Shown: piece after piece, positions 46,693-58,275 of the stretch | Layout of the letters: each line of letters begins with the position of its first letter | Position numbering within the stretch: the stretch's first letter is position 1 | Assembly: GCA_025504975.1 (NCBI GenBank) | Contig: JANUWI010000001.1 | Span: 1,240,001 to 1,304,000, forward strand | Direction of reading: 5' to 3' | Length of the DNA stretch: 64,000 nt | Origin: Plenodomus lindquistii | Lineage: Eukaryota > Ascomycota > Dothideomycetes > Pleosporales > Leptosphaeriaceae | Position numbers and translations under genes: made by a program | The notes under the pieces: model-generated | Told to the model about the DNA's origin: nothing | Database searches by the model: none | What the model saw: only the letters and a program-made list of their open reading frames with translations

Positions 46693-47095
46693 AGGGTCAT
46701 CATTTGCGAGATACGGGGACGCCTGAACGACTTGGGTTATCCACCTTGCCAAATAATTGGGACAAAAAATTGGCTAGATTAGGGGGATATTGCGGGCGGC
46801 GGGAGATGTGCAAGCAGTAGCGAACCTAGAGTTTGGATTGTATATCAGATACGAGTGTGGTATTTGTGCTCACGCTGACCCATCGACGTTCTCGAACAAC
46901 GGCAAAATGTTCCACGGCTGTCTATCCAACAACCTTCTTCCACACGTCCACATGATAAATCCGCAGCATGAACCGTCCAACCCACCAAAGGATTCCCACC
47001 GCGCCACAAGCCTTAAGCCTCGGCATCCTTCCCTCCAAAAGCCATTGACTTTATCAACGGCTGGGTGAGCCACTAGTCCGCATCAGCACACCTTC

Positions 47096-47101
47096 CTTAT
47101 C
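47096..47101. promoter_or_regulatory. Candidate GATA-factor site
   Basis: CTTATC, 670 bp upstream of the ammonium permease start; a GATAAA-like element sits 45 bp to its left. Confidence 0.4.
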
Positions 47102-47328
47102 AGCCACCGACCACGCACCTACCTCCCCGAAACCACAATCTCTCCACCTATGTACCTCAACTTGGCCCCAGTCTCGAAGAATTGATCCGGAATCCCGGTT
47201 TGAAAATTGCATCTCGTCTTGTATCGAGTGTACCCTACCTACCTAACCCACGATCACACACGCGTTGCTCCATGGTTATGGAAAGTCAAGTATGTAGGCT
47301 GTCTATACGTAGGTAGGCATCCCGGCAC

Positions 47329-47334
47329 CTTATC
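47329..47334. promoter_or_regulatory. Candidate GATA-factor site
   Basis: CTTATC, about 440 bp upstream of the ammonium permease start, the nearest of three. Confidence 0.42.
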
Positions 47335-47772
47335 AGCGGCCCATGTGGCGTCTGGCCCCCAGGAAGTGTGGAATCACGAAATTGGAGGTGGGGCATAAAC
47401 AACAGTAGCAGTACAGTACCGTTACGAAGGATTGCGTGAAGGATTGGGGGGGAAACGGTTGGAACGGCGCGTAGTGTCGCTTTCTGTCTAGTTTGGCCGA
47501 GGAAGGATGGGGGGTGCTGGGTGCTGGGCCACGCCAATTTTGTTCGAGAGGGTTGGAAGAAGGAGTACTTGAGGGGGAGGAGGGGGCCTGGTTTCAGGCG
47601 CGCTCTGTCTGGTTTGTAGTTGGTGGATCTTACTATATAGTCTTGCTTTTTTTTTTCTTTTCCCTCCAACTTGGTGAGATTTTCAAAGTCAAGGATAACT
47701 ATACTTGAGACTTTTGGGAAACACAAACGCAAACGCAAACGAGGATTGGATATATTTGGGTGTCCGGTCGTC

Positions 47773-49561
47773 ATGTTGTTTCCGAGACAGGAGGAGTTGG
47801 TTGCTGTGAGTTTTTTTTCTGATCATGCCTTGTGAGATTCGGATGAAAGAGAGATTGACTTGTTACAGCCAGAGTTTGACGCGGCAAAGCCTAATGGTGG
47901 GAACCCAGATGTTGAGAATGTAAACGCCCAGTATGCGGGAATGGAGTTCCATTACATATATCTCATGGTACGTTTGTTGAACTTGCCCATCGCCACCGCA
48001 ATCACTAACTCAGCATGTCTAGATCATGGGTACGCCGCATCCAAAACTTGTCTATCCTCACTCCTCCCCAACTAACATCCACACCAGCCTTCCTCGTCTG
48101 GCTCATCATCCCAGGCATTGGCTTCCTCTACTCTGGCCTTGCGCGCCGCCGCTCCGCTCTATCCCTCCTCTTCCAATCCCTCGCCGTCTGCGGCGTCGTA
48201 ACCTTCCAATGGATGTTCTGGGGCTACTCCCTAGCCTACAGCCGCACAGCCTCCCCCTTCATCGGCAACATGGACAACTTCGGCTTGAAAAACGTCATGT
48301 CGGCTCCATCCCCTGGCTCCGCCTTTCTCCCAGAAATTGTTTTTTGCCTGTATCAGATGCTGTTTTGCACGTGTACGGTTCAGCTTGTGATTGGGGGCTC
48401 GTTTGAGAGAGGGAGGATTCTGCCGAGTATGGTGTTTGCGTTTATTTGGGCGACGGTGGTGTATTGTCCTATTGCGTGTTGGACTTGGAATGCGAATGGT
48501 TGGTTGTTTAATTTGCCTTCGTTGGATTTTGCGGGAGGAGTGAGTTTACTTTCCCTTTCTCCTCTTCTGCCTCCCCATCGACATACCTCCTCCACGACTA
48601 AGGTTCACTACTAATTTTTCCCACCCCCCAGGGCCCCGTACACATCGCCTCAGGCTGCTCAGCCCTAGCCTACGCCCTAGTCCTTGGCAAACGTCTCCAC
48701 AAAGGCGACGCAATCCACGGCAAAGCGCACAATCCGACCCTCGTCTTCATCGGCACAGTCTTCATCTGGTTCGGCTGGTTCGGTTTCAACGGCGGTTCCG
48801 CACTCAACGGCACCGTACGCTCCATGCTCGCGGCCTTCAACACAAACACCGCTGCTTCATTCGGCATCCTCGGCTGGGTCAGCGTAGAATACATTCGCAC
48901 AAGGGGCCATTTCTCCGTCGTGGGTGCGTGTTCGGGCGCGATTGCAGGACTCGTAGGGATCACACCGGCAGCCGGGTACGTGTCGCTTTGGATTGCGGCG
49001 CTGATTGGGTTTGTGACGGGGGCTGTTTGCTCGAGTTGCCAGAATGTGGATAAGTGGATCAAGATTGATGAGGGTATGGATGTGTTTAAACTTCATGGGA
49101 TTGGCGGCATGGTCGGGTCGTTCCTGACGGGCATCTTTGGCCAGGCTTGGATCTACGATCTCGATGGTATGGGCCCGTATGATGGGTTGGGGGGTATGGA
49201 TGGTGTCGGTGTGCAGGTTGGTCGCCAGCTCGCGGAGATTACGGCAATTGCGTCGTATTCGTTTGTCGTGTCTTGTGTCATCTTGTATGTGCTCAAGTAT
49301 ATTCCCGGTATGCATTTGCGTGTTAGCTCAGAGGCGGAGATGATGGGTTTGGATGTGGATCAGTTTGGAGAGGAGCAGATTGGTAAGTTTTTCTCTCCGT
49401 TTTCTTCTTTCTTTGCGTCAAGATTGTTGTTATCGGGGAGTCATTACTGACATACTGCAGGTGATTGGAGCTTGATGGAGCAGCACGCGTACGCGACAAA
49501 TGGTAGCAGTGCAAGCAGCGTAAGGGCGCCTGTACAGCAGGTTGCTTCCAAGGAGGCTTAG
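47773..49561 (+). CDS. mep: Ammonium permease (Mep/Amt) with a 7-nt microexon
   Basis: Plasma-membrane ammonium transporter of the Amt/Mep/Rh family, 480 residues. Six exons: 47773-47805, 47869-47967, 48023-48029, 48088-48539, 48632-49382 and 49461-49561. The third exon is only 7 nt. It is needed to join YIYLM to AFLVWLIIPGIGFLYSGL, the conserved first membrane helix, and both flanking introns (55 and 58 bp) carry CTAAC branch sites. Eleven helices follow. Family marks are FQWMFWGYSLAYS, WNANGWL, the pore histidines in VHIASG and KLHGIGG, and WFGFNGGSALNG. The cytosolic tail ends in a Ser/Ala-rich segment. Nitrogen control is suggested by three upstream GATA-type sites. Confidence 0.95.
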
Positions 49562-50143
49562 GGTCGTGTTGGATGTGTTTAGGGAGGAAGGAGTGTCGTA
49601 AGGCATGTTTGTCTTGAGGGCTTGGCGGTAGTCGTGGTAGAGACTGTTACTAGTGTTCGTTTCTTGTACCTGAATTTAGACCAGCAGCATGGCCATCGTT
49701 GTGAGATTCCAGACATGAGCACGAACGTGGCGGACTTTATGGTATCACGTTCCACATTGTACGCAGTATCGTATCATCCATCCATATAAGTCGTCACATT
49801 CGACCCCTATCTCAGGCACGCCATGGAGAAGTTGAACTATGTGGAAAAAATGGGGTATATTTTTAAAGGTATGTCTTGTTCCCCAAACATACCGAATGCG
49901 TCGAGTTATCATCTCTCGCTCATTACTCCGCTCAACCCGCCCACGAGCCACCCCTTCCTTGATGGAGAAAAGAAAATGGTACCATTATCATAGTCTGTCC
50001 TTTTGCCAATCCCAACCCAATAAAACCGAAAATAACGCCGCGTATCGCCAAAAAATGCGACATCATGCTCAAACGCAAATAGCAGGAGATATCATTAGCC
50101 TGTTTAAATAGCCGTCCCAGGTTTTCTGGACTTTTGGCTGTCA
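49562..50143. other. Convergent intergenic region
   Basis: 582 bp between the stop codons of the ammonium permease and the 2EXR-like gene. No gene seen. Confidence 0.45.
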
Positions 50144-51517
50144 TCACCACCCCCCAACGAAAGATATGAAGCCATCGACCATGCTGATCCAGTCTTGTCC
50201 GTTTAGTGTACCGGCCCGTCTCTTCTCCCATAGGCCGTGTACCAGCTTGCCCAAGAAGGCGGTTGCTTTATCACCCGCCTCAGATGTACCGTCGTTCCGA
50301 ACAAGCTCAACCTTGCCGCCGACGAACTTTTCGCTGAGGTCGATGTGGAAGCTCGCGTCTCCGTCCGGTGGGGAGTACAAGTTGGGTAGATTATCGAACG
50401 CAGCCGCTGCGCCAGGGGTGACATGAACAAGCTGGCCATTCACCACGACGCTCTGAGTATGTGTTCGCCGTGGCTTGAACAAGGATCCGCGGACGGAGAA
50501 GCTGATGAGACGGAGGAGACCAGCGCCAGTACCGAGGCGGATGATCCAGTCCTGGAAGGCGTCGTACATGATGCGGAACTCGACTTTGATGACCCACAGG
50601 TTGTAGCTGTAGAAGATGGCAAGGGCTTCTGCGCGGACGAGGCGTGAGACGGAGGCGAGGGGGTGTTGCATCTCGCCGTGGAAGGTGGAGATGCAGTAGA
50701 CGAGGGGCTTATGGAGGACGATGTTGTCGCAGTTGCGGTAGATCTGGTGGCGGATTTCAGGGGGCAGGGTGAGGAAGGTCAAGGGGGGGTGTGAGGCGGG
50801 GATGATGGGTTGTGTGTCGAGTTGTTCGATGGGGATGGTCTCGAGCTCTGCGCGTAGGAGAGCAGCCTTCTGGTAGGCGTCCCAGCTCGCCTGCAGTTCG
50901 TGCTTCTCGTCGAAGGAGATGCGGTCGAGGCTGTGGTTGCGCGAGTGCGAGGGCGAGAGGGCAAAGTCGTCCATGCCATAGTCATCGTCGGTGCCGTCGT
51001 CGGTGGCATGCTCGGCACACAGCTGCAGCTGCTCGAGACGCGGGGCATCTGGTAGGCTGGCCATGGGGAAGGGCAGCGAGGATTCGGGCGTCGAGGCGGC
51101 ATGGCTCGGGCAGGCCGAGTGGTCGTCAGTGGCCTCGGAGTCGAGGTCCGTGTCCGTGTCGAGGTCCATGTGGTAGTCGTCGTGGTGGCCGAGGCGGTAG
51201 CGGGCCATCTTGGGCGGCAGACATTGCGTGGGCGAGTTGGGCGACGGCAGCTGTGTGGCAGACCGCTTGCTCGAGGTGCGGACAATGGTGCCAGCCTGGC
51301 CCTTCTTCCGCCCCCGTCCTGCCTCTGGCCCGCCGTCTTCACTGGCGGTAGCCCCCATGATGCTGGCCTCGCCCGCGCCCGCGCCCTCGCACAGCCCGCA
51401 GCCCGTCGGGGGCACGTTGGTGTCGAGTGCCTGCAGCTTGGGCGAGCGCGCCTTCATGGCTTCGGCGTCCTCTGGCGGCGTCTGGCCCGTGACCGAGTAT
51501 CGTCGCTGGGCCACCAT
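50144..51517 (-). CDS. 2EXR/F-box-like domain protein
   Basis: Single-exon gene of 457 residues from the ATG at 51517 (MVAQRRYSVTG). The frame is open to 51688, but the extra part is Arg/Thr/Pro-rich and unlike protein. The N-terminal half is disordered and acidic, with a Cys pair in GCGLCEGAG and an Asp-rich run around MDLDTDTDLDSEATDD. The second half has the widespread fungal 2EXR (F-box-like) pattern: LTFLTLPPEIRHQIYRNC, then SVSRLVRAEALAIFYSYN. Such proteins may be adaptors of ubiquitin ligases, but most are uncharacterised. C-terminal residues predict a mixed alpha/beta fold ending DWISMVDGFISFVGGW. No partner is apparent nearby. Confidence 0.82.
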   Translation of the reverse strand: MVAQRRYSVTGQTPPEDAEAMKARSPKLQALDTNVPPTGCGLCEGAGAGEASIMGATASEDGGPEAGRGRKKGQAGTIVRTSSKRSATQLPSPNSPTQCLPPKMARYRLGHHDDYHMDLDTDTDLDSEATDDHSACPSHAASTPESSLPFPMASLPDAPRLEQLQLCAEHATDDGTDDDYGMDDFALSPSHSRNHSLDRISFDEKHELQASWDAYQKAALLRAELETIPIEQLDTQPIIPASHPPLTFLTLPPEIRHQIYRNCDNIVLHKPLVYCISTFHGEMQHPLASVSRLVRAEALAIFYSYNLWVIKVEFRIMYDAFQDWIIRLGTGAGLLRLISFSVRGSLFKPRRTHTQSVVVNGQLVHVTPGAAAAFDNLPNLYSPPDGDASFHIDLSEKFVGGKVELVRNDGTSEAGDKATAFLGKLVHGLWEKRRAGTLNGQDWISMVDGFISFVGGW

Positions 51518-52279
51518 GGTCGGGCACGAGGTGGGCACAAGGACGGTACGCGGAAGAGGGCGGGCAGACCTGGGGGTGCTGGGGGTTGTTGTCGTTGGTG
51601 TGTTGGTGGTGATGTGCTGGCAGCCTCGTCCGAAACGTCTTCGGGCCTTGACGCGTCGGCGTCGCTGCACACTGCACACTGCACACACGAGGCGACGCTT
51701 GTGGGGGGGACGGCGTGGCGTGCGGGGGCTATCGATTAGACGCCGCCTCTCTCTGCTCTGGTCAATGGCAAGGCTGATAGCACCACGTCGGTCTGCGCTG
51801 GCGGATCTCCACAGTCTGACGAGGTGACGGTGATGTCGCTGTCTGGTAAGATTCTTGGTGGAAGCCCAAGTGAGTGATGAGTGAGGTTTGCGTATTGGAT
51901 CTGCAACAGGAGGAAATGAGCATGGGTGATGGGCGTTTCATGCCGCCGAGCCTGCCTTTGCGACACCGTAATTTGTCTCTGCTGTCCACCTCTCCACAGC
52001 AAACTTCCGGCACAACCGCCCTGCAATTGTCGAGTGCAGCACCTTCCCTGACCCTGCATCAGAAAGAACTGAATCATCTGAAAGACCATCACTGAGAGAC
52101 TAACAGCATTCATGTACTGAATCAATTGGTTGTACTCGTTGTCCTCACGTGCAAATGCGTGCACATCTCGTCTCAGTATAGCTTCCTCCTTCATATATTC
52201 CAAGACCATGCTAAGAACGCCATATAGACACCGTCCACCACATAACATCGTCAAATGTTTACTGCTAGTCGTCTCTTAC
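51518..52279. promoter_or_regulatory. Intergenic: 2EXR gene promoter / GH72 3' flank
   Basis: 762 bp between two minus-strand genes. A 172-codon minus-strand frame (52254-51736) crosses it but shows no recognisable protein features and I do not call it. Confidence 0.5.
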
Positions 52280-53972
52280 CTATAGCACGAGCATGCCCAA
52301 CAAGCTGCCCATTGCCAAAGTCACGTATGCGCCCATGACCAAACCAGTGTGCTCGAAGAACCCTGGCGCGTTGACACTGGGAGCCGCCGCCTTAGAGCTC
52401 GAACTTGCTGCAGCAGTGCCCCTACCTGTCGCCGTCGGCACAGTGCCTGTACCACCAGACCCTACAGCGCTCAGTAATGCCCCACAGCTCGAGGCAGTGG
52501 TTGCGCTCTGAACAGACGCCCTTCCGCTGAATCTGCAGGCATCAGCACGCCTGCTCTGGCCAACGTAGTACTGGTTTGCGGCATAGGCAAGCTGCTCCTT
52601 GGGATCACATCCAGAGTAGCTTCCGTAGTCACCCGTGGTAGCGTTGCGAGCAATGCCCGAGCAGTACGCCTCGTTGGCTCCGCAGATGAAGCCAAAGTCT
52701 TCGCCGTACCCCTCCTCGTCATCAGACGTGTATACGCACTGCAAGCTTTGCACCATGCAAGAGCACAATTCTGGGTTCACCGTTGGTGGCAGAGGGGACG
52801 CTTGCGCGAGCCACACTCCACCAACAGAAGGACATGCTGGAGCAGAGTGCGATGGCGAGTATGCACTCTTCTGGGTGGTTGTCGGATTGACGGTAGCCAG
52901 CTGACTCTGCAGCGAGGTAAAATCGGGGTACGGCGAGACACTGGCGTCGTTGTTGGTGAGTGAAACGAGACCGTAATCGTTCGCGCCCATGAAGTACTCG
53001 TATACAATGCCACCGCTGAAGACTTCAGTCATGTTGCCGTAGAGAACCTCGACCTCGGTGAAAGGACGGCTTGTGGGACCGTCGCTGAGCCCCTCGATAC
53101 ATCCGTATTCAGCAAAGAAGACAGGCACAGGATAGTCAGAGAAGAACTGCACGCGCTCGCCGTACGATGAGGCGGAGTAGCTGCTGTCGCCGCACCAGGA
53201 GTAGACGTTGTAACCCCAGAAGTCAATGGCGGTGCCATTGCCAGCATTGCCCGGCTCGCAGGCAAAGTAGTGGGCCAATTCGTCGCGAGACGGCACATCA
53301 GCAGTGGCGTAGCCTACACCAAGTGTCTTGCGGTAGTTGCGACTCGAGATGTAGGTCTTGGTATCGCGAACAGCCGCCTTGACAAAGGCAGCTGCGGCCG
53401 TCTGGTTGTCGGAGCTGACGTTCTCGTTTCCAGCAAAGAAGCCGACAACGTTCTTGTACTTTTGCAGCGCATCGACTACGCCAGTGTAGCGATTGTAGAG
53501 GGTGACATCCCATTCGGGATCGTTGGATCGGATCGATGTGCCAGGCTCCCCAAGATCAGCAATGACATAGATGTCTGCACTGGCCAGCTGCGACATGCAG
53601 TCATCGTGGTTTTTGGTCGGGTCGATGGCATACACGCGCACAATGTTGGTGTAGATCTGTTTCAAGTACGGAATGTCGCGTCTGCAAGCATCGCCATCAG
53701 CGAGCGGGTCAGTGTAGCCCGCGGTGGCGCTGGTGCTGCCGTTTGGCGAGTAATTCTGCTGGTATGCGACACCCTTGAGGTAACTGATGGGCGGTCAGTG
53801 CGCTGTGCCGTGAGTGGGGGCGTGCGAACCATGCGCGAACTTACAACTGCGAGCCGTTGTTGGTGTAGAAGAAATGCTGTCCATAGACCTCAATGTCGGG
53901 GATATCATCGTAACTCGCCGCCGTAGTGACGCTGGCAAGCGTCGCCGCCGCGCATAGGACCGACTTCCACAT
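52280..53972 (-). CDS. gel: GPI-anchored 1,3-beta-glucanosyltransferase (GH72) with X8 domain
   Basis: Gas/Gel/Phr family enzyme that cuts and rejoins beta-1,3-glucan chains to elongate them in the cell wall. Two exons, 53972-53845 and 53783-52280, flank a 61-bp intron and give 543 residues. A signal peptide (MWKSVLCAAATLASVTTA) is followed by the intron-spanning block FYLKGVAYQQNYSP. The catalytic glutamates are Glu163 (FAGNENV) and Glu268 (FFAEYGC). A Cys-rich X8/CBM43 domain follows (CSCMVQSLQCV ... CGANEAYCSGI ... YSGCDPKEQLAYAANQYY), then a Ser/Ala/Thr-rich linker. A C-terminal hydrophobic tail (GLVMGAYVTLAMGSLLGMLVL) serves as a GPI-anchor signal. This is the longer GH72+ subfamily. Confidence 0.96.
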
Positions 53973-55611
53973 GGAGGCGGTGCAGGTGTAGTAACGAATG
54001 TCTTCTGGTGAGCGAATGGGTGGTGAAGCAACGAAGCTTTGCAGCAGATGCTTGGTACACACGAGTGGAGCTTGGCTACTAGAGAATCGCGAGGAGGAGA
54101 ACAAGAAGAAGGATCAAAGCCGCCGGGACAGCCGGTATTTTGGGAAACAAGGGCGGGACGCGCGTGTCTTACGGCTCACTGCAGGTACTGCGTCCATTAA
54201 CCGCTCACGCCTGCGTGGCTATGCTGACAGCTGCATTGCCCGGCCCGGACGGACGTGGCGGCGACGCGAAGATTGGTGACGCCGCCCTGTGTGTAGCGGT
54301 GCTGGATTGGACCGTCTGTCAATGGTGCGTCTTCATTAAGCTGTTTGCGGCGCTGGTCTGCAAAGGCAAACCTCGACATGGGAAACTGGCCCAACCCGTG
54401 TTCAATCATCTTCACTGTTCGCAAGCGAGGGCGCTTTGCCTGTATGGTATTATCTGACAGTGCCGCCCAAACACGTTTGGAGTTGTAGCACTGCCTGATA
54501 CGGCAGTGTACGATGCGAGTCCACTCTAGGCGTGAAATGATTTGCCGCCTCATCTTTACAAGAGATGCCCCTCCAATCAATTTTTCATTCACACCACCAG
54601 GATCGCATGATACAATGGCGGCGCCGCCATCAGCACTTTTCAGTCATAACGATTCTACAATCTTTGGCATGGTTTTCGTGCTCGCATGAGTTCATCGATG
54701 TTGCGCACTCTGATGCCAACCCCGACCCAGCCAGAGCGCGACTGACCCCAGAAACAGCTCGTCAGATCCTACTAAAGGGCCTTGATGACTTTTTGAGCTT
54801 TCGAAAAGCATCGTTCGTGAAGAGGTTCAAGTTATGCCGATACAGGTGCGGCACCAGATCAGGCAGCGTAAACACGCCGCGCAACAGAAATTTGCTGCAC
54901 TGGGGGTTCTGAAGGACAGACCAGCAAGGCGTATAGACTGCTGTGGCCGAGGGACGTGGATCAGCATTTGGCAGCAAGGTTCCTTCGGGAGTGCAGTGTT
55001 CAAAACTTTCAAATCTGTCGTGGATCGCGTTTTCTGAGCATCCTAGATGTAGGAACAATCGACATGATCATGGAAAACCTTTGATCTTGTCTCTGGAATA
55101 ACGATACGAGATCCACAGCTGGTTGTAGAGCCGTACTAAACAGCCGAGTTCAGCTTCGGACCGATGCCAGTACCGGACTCCACCATGAGCAGCGTTGTCG
55201 GAACTAGATCCGATCCACTGTTGATCGCCTTTGAACCCATCGTCCAGAGTACAGCTGTACCCGAGTCTTACATTTGGGAACGTTCTCTCATTGCCTTTTC
55301 TGGCTATGGTCAGTATCGAGATGCGGCGACATGCATCTTGACTCCAGTAACAGCACCAGTGGTCAGCTTCCGAAGGACGCTTGAGCTCTGAGGACCTGCA
55401 TAGCTGACCCCCGCTCACTAGGCGTGTTGGCAGTCTTGTTGTTCAAGCCGTTTGAGAAAGAACATACCACTTCTCCACCTTTCTAGTCTCTCCCAGTTAA
55501 CGCTGTCTCCCACTTGAAATCTCCGTCATTCAATTCTACTCATATCGCGATCTGCCTCCCTCGTCTCCCAGTTGATCGAAAGACAAGAACCTACCACGAG
55601 TCGCTATCACA
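53973..55611. other. Divergent intergenic region GH72 / alpha-beta hydrolase
   Basis: 1.64 kb. Short open frames on both strands (for example around 54565-54912 and 55068-55418) lack protein features, and no exon chain could be built. A pyrimidine-rich leader (55460-55600) precedes the hydrolase start. Confidence 0.5.
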
Positions 55612-56418
55612 ATGAGTAAACCAGCCATTGTCGTCATCCCTGGTGCGTGGCACGACACATCGTCCATGGCAACAATAACTTCATCTCTTGAGTCCTCCGG
55701 ATACAAGGTCTATGCCCGGCAAATGCCCGCGGTCGGCAACCCCAATCCTCCCAAGGATCTCTCAGAGGACATTGCGGCAGCCCGCGCTCTGATCGAAGAA
55801 GCCATCGGTGACGGAGGCAACGACGTGGTGGTTTCTCCGCATAGTTGGGGAGGCGTTGTCGTGTCTAGTGCACTCGAAGGTTATAGTAAGAAGGAACGAG
55901 AGGCGCAAGGGAAGAAAGGAGGTGTGATACGTACGGCGTACATCGCAGCGTTCATCCTGCCCACGGGAACCAGCTTGATGGAAGCGATTGGCGGGCAATA
56001 CACACCATGGATGGATGTAGAAGTAGGCTTTTCTATTTTCTGGCTTCATTGAACAATTCTAACGCGTTCTCAACTCTATTAGGACCCCTATATCCGCGCC
56101 ACAGACCCCAATATCTTCTATAACGACCTCCCTGCCGCAGAACAGCAGCACTGGGCATCAAAGCTCAAGACTCAAGCTATGGGCCCAATGTGGGCCAAGA
56201 CCACAGCTGCGAGTTGGCAGACTATCCCTACCAGTTATTTGGTATGCGAGGACGACCTAGCAATACCAGTAGCGGCTCAAGAAGGCATGTGCAAGGGTGT
56301 CGAGGAAGCGGGAGGAGAAATTGAGGTTACCAAGATAATGGCTGGCCACAGTCCATTTCTGAGTAAGCCAGAAGAGACGGTGCAGTGGTTGAGGAGGGTT
56401 GCGGGCGAGAAGGTGTAG
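55612..56418 (+). CDS. Alpha/beta hydrolase
   Basis: Small esterase-like hydrolase of 248 residues in two exons, 55612-56022 and 56083-56418, with a 60-bp intron. The N-terminus shows the oxyanion motif VVIPGAWHDTSS of the fungal AB-hydrolase_6-like group. The nucleophile elbow is SPHSWGGVV, with serine at about residue 82; the usual small residue before H is proline here. Asp is probably in CEDDLAIP and His in MAGHSPFLSKP, completing the triad. There is no signal peptide, so it is probably cytosolic. Substrate is unknown; relatives act on aromatic or terpenoid esters. No biosynthetic genes lie close by. Confidence 0.9.
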
Positions 56419-56831
56419 TTGCTGCGATGCGCATGGTGGTAGATCTGCGCTTGGGATCGCCAGGCTTGTGCATAGGTCCTTCAAAGTGAAAGTGGCACCA
56501 ACCCATTAGACAACAACATAGTGCGCAATAAGTAATTGATTCTGAAAATATAAAATTGAAATTCTACTCATAGCTGTGGATTCCGCAACGTTCCTGAGCG
56601 GAGACGTTCACTCATTGGCCAATGGCGGAAGTAAGGAACGTAGATCACTAACGTAGCCGGGATGCGAGGTCCAGATCCGGGGTAGGTGCGTCACCGCTTC
56701 AGAGGGGAAGCTGCTCACACGACATCGCCCATAATCTCACGTTCTCTCAACAAATCCCTCTCCATTACTCACATCCTCTTCAACTACATATCAATCCAAG
56801 TAAACCTGATCGAGCGACATTGAACGATCCA
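56419..56831. other. Short intergenic region
   Basis: 413 bp between the hydrolase and the microprotein gene. A pyrimidine-rich leader with CTCTCTCC-like runs lies just before the microprotein start. Nothing else recognised. Confidence 0.45.
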
Positions 56832-57129
56832 ATGGCTTATTCACGCATTCTGACGTAAGTTAACCGCTCATTGGCTTACCGTCTGCAACTCGGTTATGGG
56901 ATGCTAAGATGCACACCCGCTTTAGGTCCCGTAATCTCACTTTGTTCAGCCTGGCGGCATTGGGTAGTTGCTTCTACACAATGAAAACGAGGACCACCAA
57001 AACGCTGGCGGAACAGAAGAAGGCGATTGGGGATTATAGCGTCACAGTGGACAGGTCTGGTATGATATGTGCCGTTTTTCAAAGATGCGATATGTGTGCT
57101 GACACAACTTGGCAGGTGGTGGCATCTGA
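56832..57129 (+). CDS. 56-residue microprotein with one membrane segment and GGGI tail
   Basis: Three small exons, 56832-56854, 56926-57059 and 57116-57129, give 56 residues. Introns are 71 and 56 bp with GTAAGT/GTATGA donors and GCTAAG/GCTGAC branch-like sites. Phases agree at both joins, and the last exon supplies only the end of VDRSGGGI. The protein starts MAYSRILTSRNL, has a hydrophobic segment (LTLFSLAALGSCFYT) and a basic stretch (MKTRTTKTLAEQKK). From memory, short fungal proteins with a single N-terminal helix and a terminal (V/E)RSGGG(I/V) are common in Pezizomycotina and are thought to be mitochondrial. That recollection is unverified. Function unknown. The gene is too short and too split to appear as one long open frame. 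Confidence 0.75.
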
Positions 57130-58275
57130 GCCAATGCTAGGAAGTTGTCACGAATTCACGACTTTGTTTCATTTCCGAAAATGGATTGCGATCTTCCAAG
57201 TTCTGGTATATCGGGCGGAGATCGGATTGATGACGATCATGATGAATTAGTTCTTGTGCTTGTAGGATATCTCCGTGGGGCTGTTCTGTCCAGCAAGTAA
57301 GAATTCCCAATAGTAGGCTGCACAGCTATCTCAATATGAAGAGATGGCAGATCACATGTGCTTCATGTTCATGAACGCTACATCGTGGCCCTAGTGCGCT
57401 TTTCATTGAAGTCTTTCGGTCATACACCCAACATGAGCTTACAATTTTGCAACTATATGACGCCTGCATGGGAGCAGCATATTCCATATTTACTCATCGC
57501 TACGGAATTGACAATCATTGCAGACGATCCTGAAACAAGCTCGGAAGGTTCAGCACCCGTCACGATGTTGCTCTTTACTTTGTTGCCCGTGCGATGGACA
57601 GACGGTGAACACGGAGAAACCGATGCCCTCGATCAGACATGACAATCAAGAGCATACTTGTTGCACCAAACATGATGTTGGCTGACTCTTGACAGCTGCA
57701 ATGCTTGTCAGCCACGCATGGCCCACTTCCCGGAAACTAAATATAGGTTGCTCAGCCTCAGCTACCCACCCAGCCGTGATTCGAATTGGTCAACACCACG
57801 CCTATGTGCTTAATCTGCAAGCGCGATTCGCTCCAGCGCTTCAGCTCAATGATTATTAAATGTCAGTTAGATTTGGAGATACCCTCCTTATGCACTTGTC
57901 ATGCTGCGCGATTGCACACCTCAGCCCTCAGCTTAGCCTTTCTATGGGTACACTCGTATTACACGCCGGGCATCGGAACGCCTATCAGCAGCATGGCTTG
58001 AAGAACTGCAATGACACGCATGTACGGAAGACCCACTCAGTCTTACGAGCCATGTGGCGATTAATACAAAAGACCACACACACGCCCCGGAATAACGGGT
58101 ATCTCACCAGGTTGCATACGAATTAGTAGCAATTTGAAAAACCCACATTGCACGTACTTTGATAGCCTGATAATTGCAGACATATCTTTTGTTGCGAAGA
58201 TTCATATCCAGGCCATACGTCTCTCTATGCACTCGCATTCACGAACCTCGAGATACTGACCCACGGCACTTCAGC
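57130..58275. other. Intergenic region
   Basis: 1.15 kb with no supported gene. Small frames such as 57358-57642 have no recognisable features. Confidence 0.45.

Larger units (their letters stand above)
46095..47772. promoter_or_regulatory. NUF2 3' flank and ammonium permease promoter with GATA sites
   Basis: 1.68 kb without a gene. Three CTTATC (GATAAG) elements at 46687-46692, 47096-47101 and 47329-47334 fit AreA/NIT2 GATA-factor binding, the known nitrogen control of fungal ammonium permeases. Repeated CTACCTA / TAGGTAG elements (about 47230-47245 and 47310-47317) have no known meaning. Poly-T near 47648 lies just upstream of the gene. Confidence 0.5.

Noticed and set aside
51736..52254. 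172-codon minus-strand frame between the 2EXR gene and the GH72 gene
   Set aside because: Begins plausibly but lacks any recognisable motif, and the second half is low-complexity. It lies in the promoter of the 2EXR gene.
54565..55418. Short frames on both strands between GH72 and the hydrolase
   Set aside because: No exon chain, motif or consistent protein-like composition could be found.
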